DNA from: CAYXLI01 sp964464925
GTDB lineage: Bacteria; Acidobacteriota; Terriglobia; Bryobacterales; Bryobacteraceae
Length of the DNA stretch: 49,791 nt
Assembly: GCA_964464925.1 (NCBI GenBank)
Contig: CAYXLI010000038.1
Coordinates: 1 to 49,791 of the forward strand
Direction: 5' to 3'
Of this stretch, positions 17,642 through 25,788 are shown piece after piece; the first letter of the stretch is position 1; each line of letters opens with the position of its first letter. Made by a program: the position numbers and the translations under genes. The notes beneath the pieces are model-generated. The model was not told the DNA's origin. It ran no database searches and saw only the letters and a program-made list of their open reading frames with translations.

Positions 17642-18603
17642 TCCAGACACCAATCAGCGATTCTTGCCCGGCCTGCGGCAGCCGGCAGTTCCGGACGCTG
17701 CTCCGCGGCAGCGACCGGCTGTATCACACAACGGACAAGCCGTTCCTGGTTGTGGAATGCGAGGGCTGCCAGTTACTTCGCATGTATCCGTGGCCTGTGC
17801 CCGACGAACTGCGGAACTATTACCCGGACCAGTATTGGTTTTCATCCGGAGAGAGCGCCGCAAGCCGGATGGAGGAGACGTACAGGCGCTTCGTGCTGCG
17901 GGATCATGTGGGGTTCGTGATGAAAGCGGTGGCGGCGACGGGTGGACAGGGACCGCTGCTCGATGCAGGGAGCGGAGGCGGCCTGTTTCCGAGGTTGCTG
18001 CGCGAGCGCGGCGTGAAGGCATATGGGCTGGATATTTCCGCTCAGGCAGCGCGGATCGCATGGACGCGGAACGAGGTGCCTGCGTTTTGCGGACATCTGC
18101 CGGCCGCGCCGGTTCGTCCCGGGTCGCTCGCCGTGCTGACAATGTTCCACGTGCTGGAGCACTTGTACGACCCGGCTTCTTATCTACAGGCCTCTCACGC
18201 TCTGCTGCAGCCGGACGGGCGGATCGTTGTGCAGGTACCGAACGCAGCCTGCTGGCAATTCCTCCTGTTCGGAGAAGCGTGGAACGGGATCGACATTCCC
18301 AGACACCTGATTGATTTTCGATCGAAGGACGTCTGCGCACTGCTGGAGCATTGCGGTTTCGAAATCGTCCGCGTGAAGTACTTCTCATTGCGCGACAATC
18401 CGGCGGGACTGGCGAGCACTATTGCGCCGGGACTGGATCCGATGGCGAGGCGGGTACGGCAAGTGAAAGAGACGAACGGAATGCGCCTTCTGAAAGATGT
18501 CATCTATCTGGGCCTGGTGCTGGGCTCGCTCCCGTTCACGTTAGTTGAGGCGGCGTGCCGCGCGGGGTCTACGGTAATGGTGGAGGCGCGGAAGAAGGGG
18601 TGA
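17638..18603 (+). CDS. SAM-dependent methyltransferase with N-terminal zinc ribbon
   Basis: Enzyme of 321 residues. The TTG at 17638 overlaps the previous stop (TTGA) and places the zinc ribbon near the N-terminus; the frame further left is antisense or out of frame to the glycosyltransferase. Zinc ligands C10, C13, C41 and C44 (CPACG, CEGCQ) are followed by a Rossmann fold with motif I LLDAGSGGG and the later motif HVLEHLYDP. A C-terminal hydrophobic helix is present. Proteins with this layout usually methylate sugars or other small molecules in polysaccharide clusters. Its place in a chain with GT2 and a second methyltransferase supports glycan methylation. Confidence 0.87.
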   Translation: MIQTPISDSCPACGSRQFRTLLRGSDRLYHTTDKPFLVVECEGCQLLRMYPWPVPDELRNYYPDQYWFSSGESAASRMEETYRRFVLRDHVGFVMKAVAATGGQGPLLDAGSGGGLFPRLLRERGVKAYGLDISAQAARIAWTRNEVPAFCGHLPAAPVRPGSLAVLTMFHVLEHLYDPASYLQASHALLQPDGRIVVQVPNAACWQFLLFGEAWNGIDIPRHLIDFRSKDVCALLEHCGFEIVRVKYFSLRDNPAGLASTIAPGLDPMARRVRQVKETNGMRLLKDVIYLGLVLGSLPFTLVEAACRAGSTVMVEARKKG

Positions 18604-19283
18604 AGACAGCAACGCTTCGGCGGGTGCTACCGCGTCCGCTACTCCGGCACATTCTGCATTTTGAGTGCGCAATTGAAGATGCGGTGAGTCAGTTTGCGTC
18701 GTCACTGGCAGAAGGCGCGCGGGTGCTGGATGCAGGAGCGGGCGAGGGGCAGTATAGACACTTTTTTGCGCGGCAGCGGTACGTGGGAGTGGACCTCGGG
18801 ATCGGCGACACAGAGTGGAATTACCGGGATCTCGACGTGATCTCCGATCTGGAAGCTCTACCGCTGCGGGATGGCTCCTGTGATGCCGTGGTGAACATCG
18901 TGACGCTGGAGCATGTACGGGAACCGGCGCAGGTAGTTTTCGAGATGGCCCGGTGCTTGTGCCCGGGCGGGAAGCTCCTGTTGGTTGTGCCCCATGAATG
19001 GGAAGAGCACCAACAGCCGCACGATTATTTCCGGTACACGAGGTATGGAGTGGCTCATCTGTTGTCGAAGGCAGGCCTGTGCGATATCCGTGTAGAAGCG
19101 GCCGGCGGCTATTTCCGGCTGCTGGCGCGGCGGCTGCTGAACGGAGTGCAATTCTTCCCTGCCGTTCTAAAGCCGTTCGCGTTGATTGCGTTCGGGCCTC
19201 CAGCGCTGCTACTTCCACTGCTGGATGGAATGGATACGAAGCGAAACTTTACACTGGGGTTTATATGCACTGCGCGAAAATAG
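18600..19283 (+). CDS. Class I SAM-dependent methyltransferase
   Basis: Methyltransferase of 227 residues. GTG at 18600 overlaps the previous stop (GTGA). Motif I is RVLDAGAGEGQY, followed by VDLGIGD, a motif with NIVTLEHVREP, and PGGKLLLVVPHEWEEHQQPHDYFRYT, the typical start of the small-molecule or lipid methyltransferase C-terminal half. The C-terminus carries a hydrophobic stretch (FPAVLKPFALIAFGPPALLLPLL), so it may be membrane-associated. It overlaps the glutaminyl cyclase-like gene by 19 bases. The joint operon suggests modification of a surface glycan or lipid. Confidence 0.87.
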   Translation: MKTATLRRVLPRPLLRHILHFECAIEDAVSQFASSLAEGARVLDAGAGEGQYRHFFARQRYVGVDLGIGDTEWNYRDLDVISDLEALPLRDGSCDAVVNIVTLEHVREPAQVVFEMARCLCPGGKLLLVVPHEWEEHQQPHDYFRYTRYGVAHLLSKAGLCDIRVEAAGGYFRLLARRLLNGVQFFPAVLKPFALIAFGPPALLLPLLDGMDTKRNFTLGFICTARK

Positions 19284-20140
19284 CCGCTCTGGTTGCGGTA
19301 ATGGCTTCGCTTTGTACGGGAACGGAATTTAGCGGCAGCTCGGCGCTGGAGTTCACGAAGAAAGCGGTGGGCTTCGGTCCGAGGCCACCGGCAACAGAGG
19401 CGAACCGCAAGCTGCAGACCTATATCCGGACGGAGGCGAAATCGTTCGGATGCGCAGTGACGGACGATCCGTTCACGGCGAGCACACCGCTCGGTCCAAA
19501 GCAGATGAAGAACATCGTAGTGCGGATTCCGGGGAAAAGCAGCAAGGCCGTGGTGCTGACAGGGCATTACGATACGAAAACTTTTCCCGGGAGGTATTTC
19601 GCCGGCGCGAATGACGGCGGATCATCGACGGGGTTCCTGCTGGAAATGGCGCGCGTGCTATGCAGACAGCCACAGAAGAATGACGTCTACATCGTGTGGC
19701 TGGATGGTGAGGAAGCATATGCCGAGTGGACCGACACGGATAGCCTGTACGGCAGCCGCCACTTGTCGGAGAAATGGCAGAAGGAAGGATTTCTGCCGAA
19801 GATCAAGGCCCTGGTCAACGTGGACATGATCGGCGATTCGGATTTGCAGTTAGTGGAAGAGATGGCGTCGACGGAGTGGCTGCGAAAGCTGGTGTGGCAG
19901 ACCGCGCGCGAGCTTGGGCTGAACAAGTATTTTCCGCCGCTATCGGGAACGATTACCGATGATCACCGGCCGTTTCTGGACAAAGGTGTGCCGGCGCTGG
20001 ACCTGATCGACTTCGATTACGGCCCCCATAATTCCTACTGGCATACGGATAACGATACGATCGATAAACTAAGCGCGAACAGCTTCGCCGTGATGGGAAA
20101 AGTGTTGCTGCGCGTGGTGCAGAAATTGGAGGCGCAATGA
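19265..20140 (+). CDS. Type-II glutaminyl-peptide cyclotransferase-like M28 protein
   Basis: Exported M28-fold protein of 291 residues with a signal peptide at about 1-19. It fits the animal-type glutaminyl cyclases, which turn N-terminal Gln into pyroglutamate, better than peptidases. The tell-tale stretch DGEEAYAEWTDTDSLYGSRH (148-167) closely follows the human QC pattern DGEEAFxxWxxxDSLYGSRH. Zinc ligands would be D117 (GANDGG), E150 and H260 (YWHT), with E149, D187 (VNVDMIGD), D232/D233 (TDDHRPF) and W259 forming the rest of the active site. It overlaps the upstream methyltransferase by 19 bases and the downstream cupin by four (ATGA). A simple M28 aminopeptidase is the alternative. Confidence 0.85.
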   Translation: MHCAKIAALVAVMASLCTGTEFSGSSALEFTKKAVGFGPRPPATEANRKLQTYIRTEAKSFGCAVTDDPFTASTPLGPKQMKNIVVRIPGKSSKAVVLTGHYDTKTFPGRYFAGANDGGSSTGFLLEMARVLCRQPQKNDVYIVWLDGEEAYAEWTDTDSLYGSRHLSEKWQKEGFLPKIKALVNVDMIGDSDLQLVEEMASTEWLRKLVWQTARELGLNKYFPPLSGTITDDHRPFLDKGVPALDLIDFDYGPHNSYWHTDNDTIDKLSANSFAVMGKVLLRVVQKLEAQ

Positions 20141-20526
20141 AGAGACGGGCATTTCTACTTACACCAGCGGCATTGATGGCGGCACCGAAACTGGCAAATG
20201 TCACGCTGGATGAGAGCAAGGCGAAACTGAGCAAGGAACCGTTCGGAGACCTGCGGATCTACTACGATGGGCCGACGGATCAGCTCAAAGCGATGACGGC
20301 CGGGAGCCTTCGCCTGAAGCCCGGCATGAGCCCCCATCCTCCGCACAAGCATCCGGAGGAAGAAATGATGGTGGTGACCGAAGGCACTGGTGAGATCTCG
20401 GTGGAAGGCAAGGTTACCAAGGTCGGGCCCGGCGCAATGATGTATTGCGCGGGCAACAAGCTGCACGGCATCGTAAATACGGGAAAGACGCCCCTACTGT
20501 TCTACTTCTATAAGTGGCAGGCGTAG
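20137..20526 (+). CDS. Exported single-domain cupin
   Basis: Cupin of 129 residues, translationally coupled to the glutaminyl cyclase-like gene by ATGA. The N-terminus MKRRAFLLTPAALMAAP looks like a Tat- or Sec-type export signal. The cupin metal motif is visible as PHPPHKHPEEEMMVVTEG (about 65-82), with a later His in GNKLHGIVN (about 107). Cupins of this size bind a metal and may act as isomerases, dioxygenases or sugar-binding proteins; the exact activity is not clear. It closes the glycan-modification operon. The ROK gene converges on it after six bases. Confidence 0.82.
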   Translation: MKRRAFLLTPAALMAAPKLANVTLDESKAKLSKEPFGDLRIYYDGPTDQLKAMTAGSLRLKPGMSPHPPHKHPEEEMMVVTEGTGEISVEGKVTKVGPGAMMYCAGNKLHGIVNTGKTPLLFYFYKWQA

Positions 20527-20532
20527 CGCGTG

Positions 20533-21552
20533 CTACGCCAAGCCGCCTTCCCGAGCGAAGCGAAGCGCTTCAATAGCGGCTCCGCGCGATCCGGCAGTGT
20601 CGCCGTTCGGCATGATGTGGATCGGAATGTCCGCCTGCTCCTCGCGCTGGACGGGCATGCCGGCGCGGATTTCGCTGACGAACCAGTCTTGAAAGTCCTT
20701 GCCGGTCTCGATTGCACCGCCGCCTACGATGAGCGCATCGGGATCGAAAGTGTTCACCATCTCGTCGAAGAATAGTCCGAGGGCATGCGCCTGCACGCGA
20801 AAAATCTCACGGCACATGGGATCGCCCTTCTCGGCCAGGCCGCGAACAAGTTTCGCCGCTTTGCCAAGGTCGCCGATCCTGGCGAGTTCATGGTTGGGAT
20901 ACTTCGGCAAGAAGTACGGCAGGAACGACTTGCCGATGGCGGTGAGGGAGCAAACGGATTCCAGATCTCCAATGCGGCCGCAGTTGCATTCGGGAACAAG
21001 CCCCTGGATGGACACGATGCTCTGATACGGCACCAGCACGTGGCCGAGTTCTCCGCCGAAGCCTGCCCTGCCCTTCACAACATTCCCCTCCACAATCACG
21101 CCGCCGCCGAGACCAGTGCCGATGATGGCTGAGATGGATGTTGCGCGGTTGTTGGCTCCGAAGATGGAGTAGTGTCCCCAGAGTGCGCCGGCATTGCCGT
21201 CGTTCAGGTAAGTAACAGGCTTGCCGAGGCGGTGCGCGAGGCCGTCGCGGATATCGAAACCCGCCCAATCCGAATGGACGAAATTGGTTGACCCTTTCGC
21301 ACTGAGCACGCCATTCGCGCTGGCCGGCCCTGGAGTATCGAGGCCGACTACGGACACGTCGGCGACCTGGAAGCCGAGGCGCTCGACGGCGATTTTGAGG
21401 CCCTCTTGTATCTGCCTCAGGCAGATCTCCGGTCCCTCTTTCGACCGGGCAGGGTGCTCGCACAATCCGTCAATCAGGAATTGGCCTTCCCCGTTCACTA
21501 GCGTGTAGTTAATGGCGGTGCCGCCGAGGTCTACTCCGGCTACGATTTGCAT
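20533..21552 (-). CDS. ROK family sugar kinase (glucokinase-like)
   Basis: Cytoplasmic kinase of 339 residues from the ATG at 21550-21552; the frame runs further but has no better start. The ATP-binding DLGGT is at 8-12, sugar-binding residues N117-D118 lie in YLNDGN, with D118 the expected catalytic base, and E168/H171 lie in GGELGHV. A zinc motif C189-x-C191-G-x-x-G (ECNCGRIGDLE) is intact. This points to an active sugar kinase, likely on glucose, not a repressor, as no helix-turn-helix precedes it. It is divergent from wrbA with 73 bases between starts. Confidence 0.9.
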   Translation of the reverse strand: MQIVAGVDLGGTAINYTLVNGEGQFLIDGLCEHPARSKEGPEICLRQIQEGLKIAVERLGFQVADVSVVGLDTPGPASANGVLSAKGSTNFVHSDWAGFDIRDGLAHRLGKPVTYLNDGNAGALWGHYSIFGANNRATSISAIIGTGLGGGVIVEGNVVKGRAGFGGELGHVLVPYQSIVSIQGLVPECNCGRIGDLESVCSLTAIGKSFLPYFLPKYPNHELARIGDLGKAAKLVRGLAEKGDPMCREIFRVQAHALGLFFDEMVNTFDPDALIVGGGAIETGKDFQDWFVSEIRAGMPVQREEQADIPIHIMPNGDTAGSRGAAIEALRFAREGGLA

Positions 21553-21625
21553 GAAGTACCACGATAACAGGAGCAGAGTCACGGTCACGAATTCTGAGCA
21601 AGTCCGGAGATGACATCCAACGGTC

Positions 21626-22249
21626 ATGCAATCAGCCAAGGTTGTGATCATTTACTACAGCGCCACGGGCAGCACGTACAAGATCGCTCGTGCAATCGAA
21701 GAGGGGGCGAAGACGGGCGGCGCTGAGGTACGACTGCGGAAAGTTCGGGAATTGGCTCCGGAGGAAGCGATTCAGACGAACAAGGGCTGGGCTGCTCATC
21801 GTCTCGAAACACAGAATATTCCAGAGGCTAGCCTTGCCGATCTCGAATGGGCGGAAGCGCTTATCTTTGGAACGCCGACACGGTTCGGATTGCCGTCGGC
21901 GCAATTGAAACAGTTTATCGATACGGCGGGCCCCCTGTGGGCCACCGGGAAACTGGCGAACAAAGTTCTCTCTTCGTTTACCACTGTGGCGACGCCGCAT
22001 GGAGGGCACGAAAGCACCATACTCGCCATTAACAACATTGGGTACCACTGGGGGGCTATTGTTGTGGGACCCGGCTACATAGATCCCATACAGTTTCAGT
22101 CCGGCAATCCATATGGAACGTCCTACTCCAGCCAGAACGGCCAAGTGCCGCCGGATGACATTGCCTTGGCCGCAGCGCGATTTCAGGGCAAGCGCGTAGC
22201 TGAGGTGACCGCGGATTTGCTGGCGGGACGTTCGGTCTCAGTCCGCTGA
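21626..22249 (+). CDS. wrbA: NAD(P)H:quinone oxidoreductase WrbA
   Basis: Flavodoxin-fold protein of 207 residues, the normal WrbA length. The FMN phosphate loop YSATGSTYKIA lies at about 11-21, then GTPTRFGLPSAQLK and a PHGGHEST segment, all family signatures. It reduces quinones by two electrons, protecting the cell from quinone radicals. The 3' end overlaps the convergent WD40 gene by 12 bases. The spacing of a GGAG to its ATG is long, so the start may not rely on a classical site. Confidence 0.94.
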   Translation: MQSAKVVIIYYSATGSTYKIARAIEEGAKTGGAEVRLRKVRELAPEEAIQTNKGWAAHRLETQNIPEASLADLEWAEALIFGTPTRFGLPSAQLKQFIDTAGPLWATGKLANKVLSSFTTVATPHGGHESTILAINNIGYHWGAIVVGPGYIDPIQFQSGNPYGTSYSSQNGQVPPDDIALAAARFQGKRVAEVTADLLAGRSVSVR

Positions 22250-23140
22250 CATAGAGCAGAGCGGGAACTCGGCGTGTTGTGCCGCGCAGGCAAACGATTT
22301 TCCATCAGGTGAGAACGCGAGTGAGCTGACCAGATGGGGAGCCTTCTCAGTCCAGACGGTCTGGCCAGTGCCGATCTCCCATAGACGTATTTGGGCAGGG
22401 CGCGCGAATCCGGTCTCATCCACACCACCGCTCAGCAGCCATTTGCCATCAGGCGAGAATGCGAGTGAGGAGATCATCTCGGGCTGGCCGTTCAGGCGGC
22501 GGGTGATCTTCCACTCCCGCGCGTCCCAGATGTAGATCGTTCGGTCGACTCCGGCAGTCGCGACTGTTGAGCCATCCGCCGAATAGACGACAGCAAACAT
22601 ACCGACGGGAAACTCTTCGATAAGGCGCTGGAGTTCCCCTTCAGCCGTGCGAACAACCCGCACGTTGGTGTCCTGGTTGGCACTGACGATCAGACGACCG
22701 TCCGGGGATAATTCCAATGCATTCACGCCTCCGAGGCCGTCGTGAATAGAGCGGCGGAGTGTGCCGGTCGACAGATCCCAAATTCGCACCAGACGATCTT
22801 CGGCGCTTGCTAGTGTGTTGCCATCGCGAGAAAAGACGATGCATCGGATGCCGCCTGTGTGACCGGACAAGGCCGTGCGCTGCTGGCCGGTAGCGATGTC
22901 GTGAATCCGGATAATGCGATCCGACGCCGCCACGGCAACGAGCTTGCCATCGGTGGAGAACGCGATGGAACGCCGACCCATGTGCTGAACCGGCAGTTCC
23001 CTTTTGAGAGTGCCCGTCCGGCCATCGAAAATGCGAATCTTCGAATCCCCACATGCCGCGAAAAGCTGTGACGAATCTGCCGAAAACGCAACTACGTGGG
23101 CTGGGGCAGTGGCGGAGATCTTGCGCGGATGAATCTGCAT
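22238..23140 (-). CDS. WD40 repeat protein
   Basis: Protein of 300 residues made of about six to seven WD40 blades, seen as recurring blocks of the type AFSPDGKWLLSGG and IRIWDLSTG or IYIWDAREW. No signal peptide and no extra catalytic domain, so it is probably a cytoplasmic propeller scaffold. The ATG at 23138-23140 overlaps the stop of the dioxygenase-like gene by one base (TAATG), with GGAGAG just upstream; a GTG at 23158 is the longer alternative. The coupling suggests that the two proteins are needed in fixed ratio, though one is predicted to be exported. Confidence 0.87.
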   Translation of the reverse strand: MQIHPRKISATAPAHVVAFSADSSQLFAACGDSKIRIFDGRTGTLKRELPVQHMGRRSIAFSTDGKLVAVAASDRIIRIHDIATGQQRTALSGHTGGIRCIVFSRDGNTLASAEDRLVRIWDLSTGTLRRSIHDGLGGVNALELSPDGRLIVSANQDTNVRVVRTAEGELQRLIEEFPVGMFAVVYSADGSTVATAGVDRTIYIWDAREWKITRRLNGQPEMISSLAFSPDGKWLLSGGVDETGFARPAQIRLWEIGTGQTVWTEKAPHLVSSLAFSPDGKSFACAAQHAEFPLCSMSAD

Positions 23141-23772
23141 TATGCTCTCTCCAGACACAGTTCGAAGAAAACGGCGGCGTGAACGTCGCCGGGATTCTCG
23201 TATAGAGTGACGGGGCGGACGAGATCGGCAGTTTGGAGCAGCGGATCCTTGCCGTAGTTTTTGGCGGGATTTCCTTCGAATACGGGATCGGTGGCGAAGT
23301 AGAGCTGGGTGACCAGAGGCTTGTGGCCCGGAGCGGTGATCAGGTAATGAACGTGCTGGCAGACGCGATCCGGGTAGTGGCCGGGCATGACGGAATCGAA
23401 TGCGTATTCTGCCTTGGCGTTCAACGGAAGCTTAGCCCGATAGTGGTAGCCCGTGACATCGTACTTCCCGACATGGTCGGCTTGCCAGATCTCGACGCGC
23501 GCGTCTGGGACCGCATCACCGCGCGTATTGAGAATACGGCCCGTGACCTTCAGCGGGAAGCCGTTATCTCCGGGGGAGCGCAGCATGGCAGTCTCGGGGG
23601 CGCCTTTCTTGAAGAACGGACCGAGGTCATTTCCAGGGGTTGGTTTTGCTGCCGGCGTTGCACCCTGCGCAAAAGCGGCGACGCTGGTTGCGGAGACCGA
23701 GGCAGCGGCGATAAGAGCGCCGTTTGCGAAACAGGCTTCGAGGATTTCTCTGCGGGTGAGCTTGTATTTCAT
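23140..23772 (-). CDS. Exported intradiol ring-cleavage dioxygenase-like protein
   Basis: Protein of 210 residues with a Tat-like N-terminus (LTRREILEACFANGALIAAASV). The C-terminal beta sandwich carries the protocatechuate 3,4-dioxygenase-type iron motif: a Tyr in GHYPD followed by H-V-H (QHVHYLI), with further Tyr residues in GKYDVTGYHY that could complete the Tyr2-His2 ferric site. The known reaction cleaves catechol-type rings between the two hydroxyls; an exported short version could act on extracellular aromatics. It is co-transcribed with the WD40 gene. Assignment to a substrate is not possible. Confidence 0.82.
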   Translation of the reverse strand: MKYKLTRREILEACFANGALIAAASVSATSVAAFAQGATPAAKPTPGNDLGPFFKKGAPETAMLRSPGDNGFPLKVTGRILNTRGDAVPDARVEIWQADHVGKYDVTGYHYRAKLPLNAKAEYAFDSVMPGHYPDRVCQHVHYLITAPGHKPLVTQLYFATDPVFEGNPAKNYGKDPLLQTADLVRPVTLYENPGDVHAAVFFELCLERA

Positions 23773-23901
23773 AGTTCGTCAGTGTGGACAGATTGTACAG
23801 CTTCGGGCGCCGTAAGAAAAGGGAGGGGCGGAGGGCCGCGCCCCTGCGAAGCGTGTGGCAGTCATCGCAGACCTCACACGAGCCCATGTAGACTGACTTT
23901 G

Positions 23902-24957
23902 TTGCCTCGCTTATTCTTACTGATCTATCTATTGCCGTGGAGCATTGTGCTAGCGCAGGACCAGAAGCCATTCACGCAGTTTGACATTGGCCGGGTCACG
24001 TTACTGCCAAGCGGCTTTTTCGACCAGATTGCGCAGTTCCGTACAGAGCCGACGGGCGAGTCCATCTCGACACATTTTGGCAAGTTCCCGATTACTGGCG
24101 GCCCATCGGAATGGCTCACAAGCTCTGCGCACTCGCGTTTTCAAACGAAGGCGTGGTCCGATATTGCCGATTTCCGGCTGATTGGGTATTACGAGATGGA
24201 TTTTCAGGGAACTCAGATTCCCTATCGGACGCGACAGGCGTTCGGCGAAGTGCAGTGGGGCAAATGGCGGGTGCTGGGCGGAAGGGCCTGGACATTGTTG
24301 CGTCCCAACCGGTGGGCCATGGAGTCAGACGCTGGGGTGTGGAACACCGATGTTGTGGAACCGCTCTATCACGTAGGACTGGTGGGGTTCCGAAAGGAGC
24401 AGTTGCGCCTTAGCCGGTATGACGAGCACTGGGGAGCCGCCGTCAGTCTGGAGCGACGGACAGAAAAGACCGGAACTGATGTTCATTTCAAGGTCATGCG
24501 CCAGTTTGCGTCTGATGGCAAGCGATACCACCTGGAAGCGGCGGGTATGGCGGGCGCGGGCAGGTCGGCCGTCATGGCTTCCGCAATGGTTCCAATCGTG
24601 CGCAAGCTTCAGTTTGTTACGCAGGAATACTACTCGCATGATGCCGTCAGCGAAGCGCTCGGCGTTGTGCCGGCGGGCTTGAGCGGCGGTTCGTTTATCC
24701 AGGGTCTCGAGGCCAGACCGACGAAGAATTTGGAGTTGTATTCGTACGGCGGCATGGTGTTTGCTGACCGATCCCGAAACACGAACCATCATGTCCGGGA
24801 GGTCAGCTTCGGGATGCAGCGCTTCATTCCCATAGCGGCCTGGCATGGGACAGCACGGACGGGCTTTCAGATCTCTCATCTGAGCCGCGATATCTGGGCC
24901 GGGAGGGAAGGCGCGTTGACACAAGTGATGCTACAACTGCGCTACGACCTGCCCTAG
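23902..24957 (+). CDS. DcaP-like outer-membrane porin
   Basis: Beta-barrel protein of about 351 residues. The likely start is TTG at 23902 (or TTG 23899), because LPRLFLLIYLLPWSIVLAQ forms a signal peptide; the open frame to its left is antisense to the dioxygenase gene. The mature part has alternating beta strands, with YYEMDFQG, GEVQWGKWRVLGGRAWTLL and repeated Arg/aromatic strands, resembling DcaP-type porins that pass small organic acids. Family assignment is by pattern only. It ends one base from the convergent aldolase stop. No clear ribosome binding site is seen. Confidence 0.7.
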   Translation: MPRLFLLIYLLPWSIVLAQDQKPFTQFDIGRVTLLPSGFFDQIAQFRTEPTGESISTHFGKFPITGGPSEWLTSSAHSRFQTKAWSDIADFRLIGYYEMDFQGTQIPYRTRQAFGEVQWGKWRVLGGRAWTLLRPNRWAMESDAGVWNTDVVEPLYHVGLVGFRKEQLRLSRYDEHWGAAVSLERRTEKTGTDVHFKVMRQFASDGKRYHLEAAGMAGAGRSAVMASAMVPIVRKLQFVTQEYYSHDAVSEALGVVPAGLSGGSFIQGLEARPTKNLELYSYGGMVFADRSRNTNHHVREVSFGMQRFIPIAAWHGTARTGFQISHLSRDIWAGREGALTQVMLQLRYDLP

Positions 24958-24958
24958 A

Positions 24959-25723
24959 TCAGGCGAGGGCTTTCGCGATTTCCGTGGCCTTCTCCAGCAG
25001 CATCGCGGTTTCGCTGCTGCAGCCGAGGAAGAGCATGCCGCGTTCGCGCCAATACTTCGCAAGCGCCAGATTGCGGGTTTGGGTGCCGGGCGCGATGTTG
25101 TAGTTGAGACAGGAATCGCGAACCTTCTCCATCGCATCAATCATCTTCGGGTGCATGAAATCGCCGGGGACGCCGAGCGAGATAGAGAGATCAACCGGAC
25201 CGATCATGACAGCGTCGATACCAGGAATGGAGAGGAGTTCTTCGCGACGCTCGACTGCAAGTGCGGTCTCGATCTGGAGAACGACCAGGATGTTCTCATT
25301 CATGTACTCGACGATTTCCGGAACGGTAGCAGGCTGATAATTCACATGCATCGTATTCAGTCCGCAACCGCGGATGCCGACGGGCGGGAACTTGGTCCAG
25401 GAGATGGCCTTCTGCAGCAGTTCGGGAGACTCGACGCGCGGGAAGATGATGCCGGCGGCTCCGCAATCGAGAGCACGCGCAACCAACGCGTACTGCATGT
25501 CCGGGACGCGCACGATTGGTGTAAAGTTCACATGGGACGCGAAGCGGCAGATATCCTGAATGGTTTCGATTCCGAAGCCGCCGTGCTCCATATCGACAAA
25601 GGCCCACTGAAAGCCAGCGGCGGCAAGAATCCGCAAAACCTCCTGAGAACGGAACTGCCAGAACGCACAACCGAGTTGCACGCGGCCTTCGCGCAGAGCC
25701 TTCTTAACGGGATTGGGTTGCAT
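24959..25723 (-). CDS. HpcH/HpaI family class II aldolase
   Basis: TIM-barrel enzyme of 254 residues, from the ATG at 25721-25723. The catalytic set is complete: H47 (DMEHGG), R72 (IVRVP), metal ligands E152 (QIETALAV) and D178 (GPVDLS). Members cleave 2-keto-3-deoxy sugar acids or 4-hydroxy-2-oxo acids to pyruvate and an aldehyde, like GarL or HpcH. It could serve the galactonate-type dehydratase 13 kb to the left, but this is only an inference. It follows bshC on the same strand after 65 bases. Confidence 0.9.
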   Translation of the reverse strand: MQPNPVKKALREGRVQLGCAFWQFRSQEVLRILAAAGFQWAFVDMEHGGFGIETIQDICRFASHVNFTPIVRVPDMQYALVARALDCGAAGIIFPRVESPELLQKAISWTKFPPVGIRGCGLNTMHVNYQPATVPEIVEYMNENILVVLQIETALAVERREELLSIPGIDAVMIGPVDLSISLGVPGDFMHPKMIDAMEKVRDSCLNYNIAPGTQTRNLALAKYWRERGMLFLGCSSETAMLLEKATEIAKALA

Positions 25724-25788
25724 TTGTTCATTGCATGGTATCAGCAAGAAAACGCAAATTTGACCCGTGTGCGGTCCGCAGACATGGT

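Noticed and set aside
23233..23901. Upstream extension of the porin frame
   Set aside because: Antisense to the dioxygenase-like gene; a signal peptide begins at TTG 23902.
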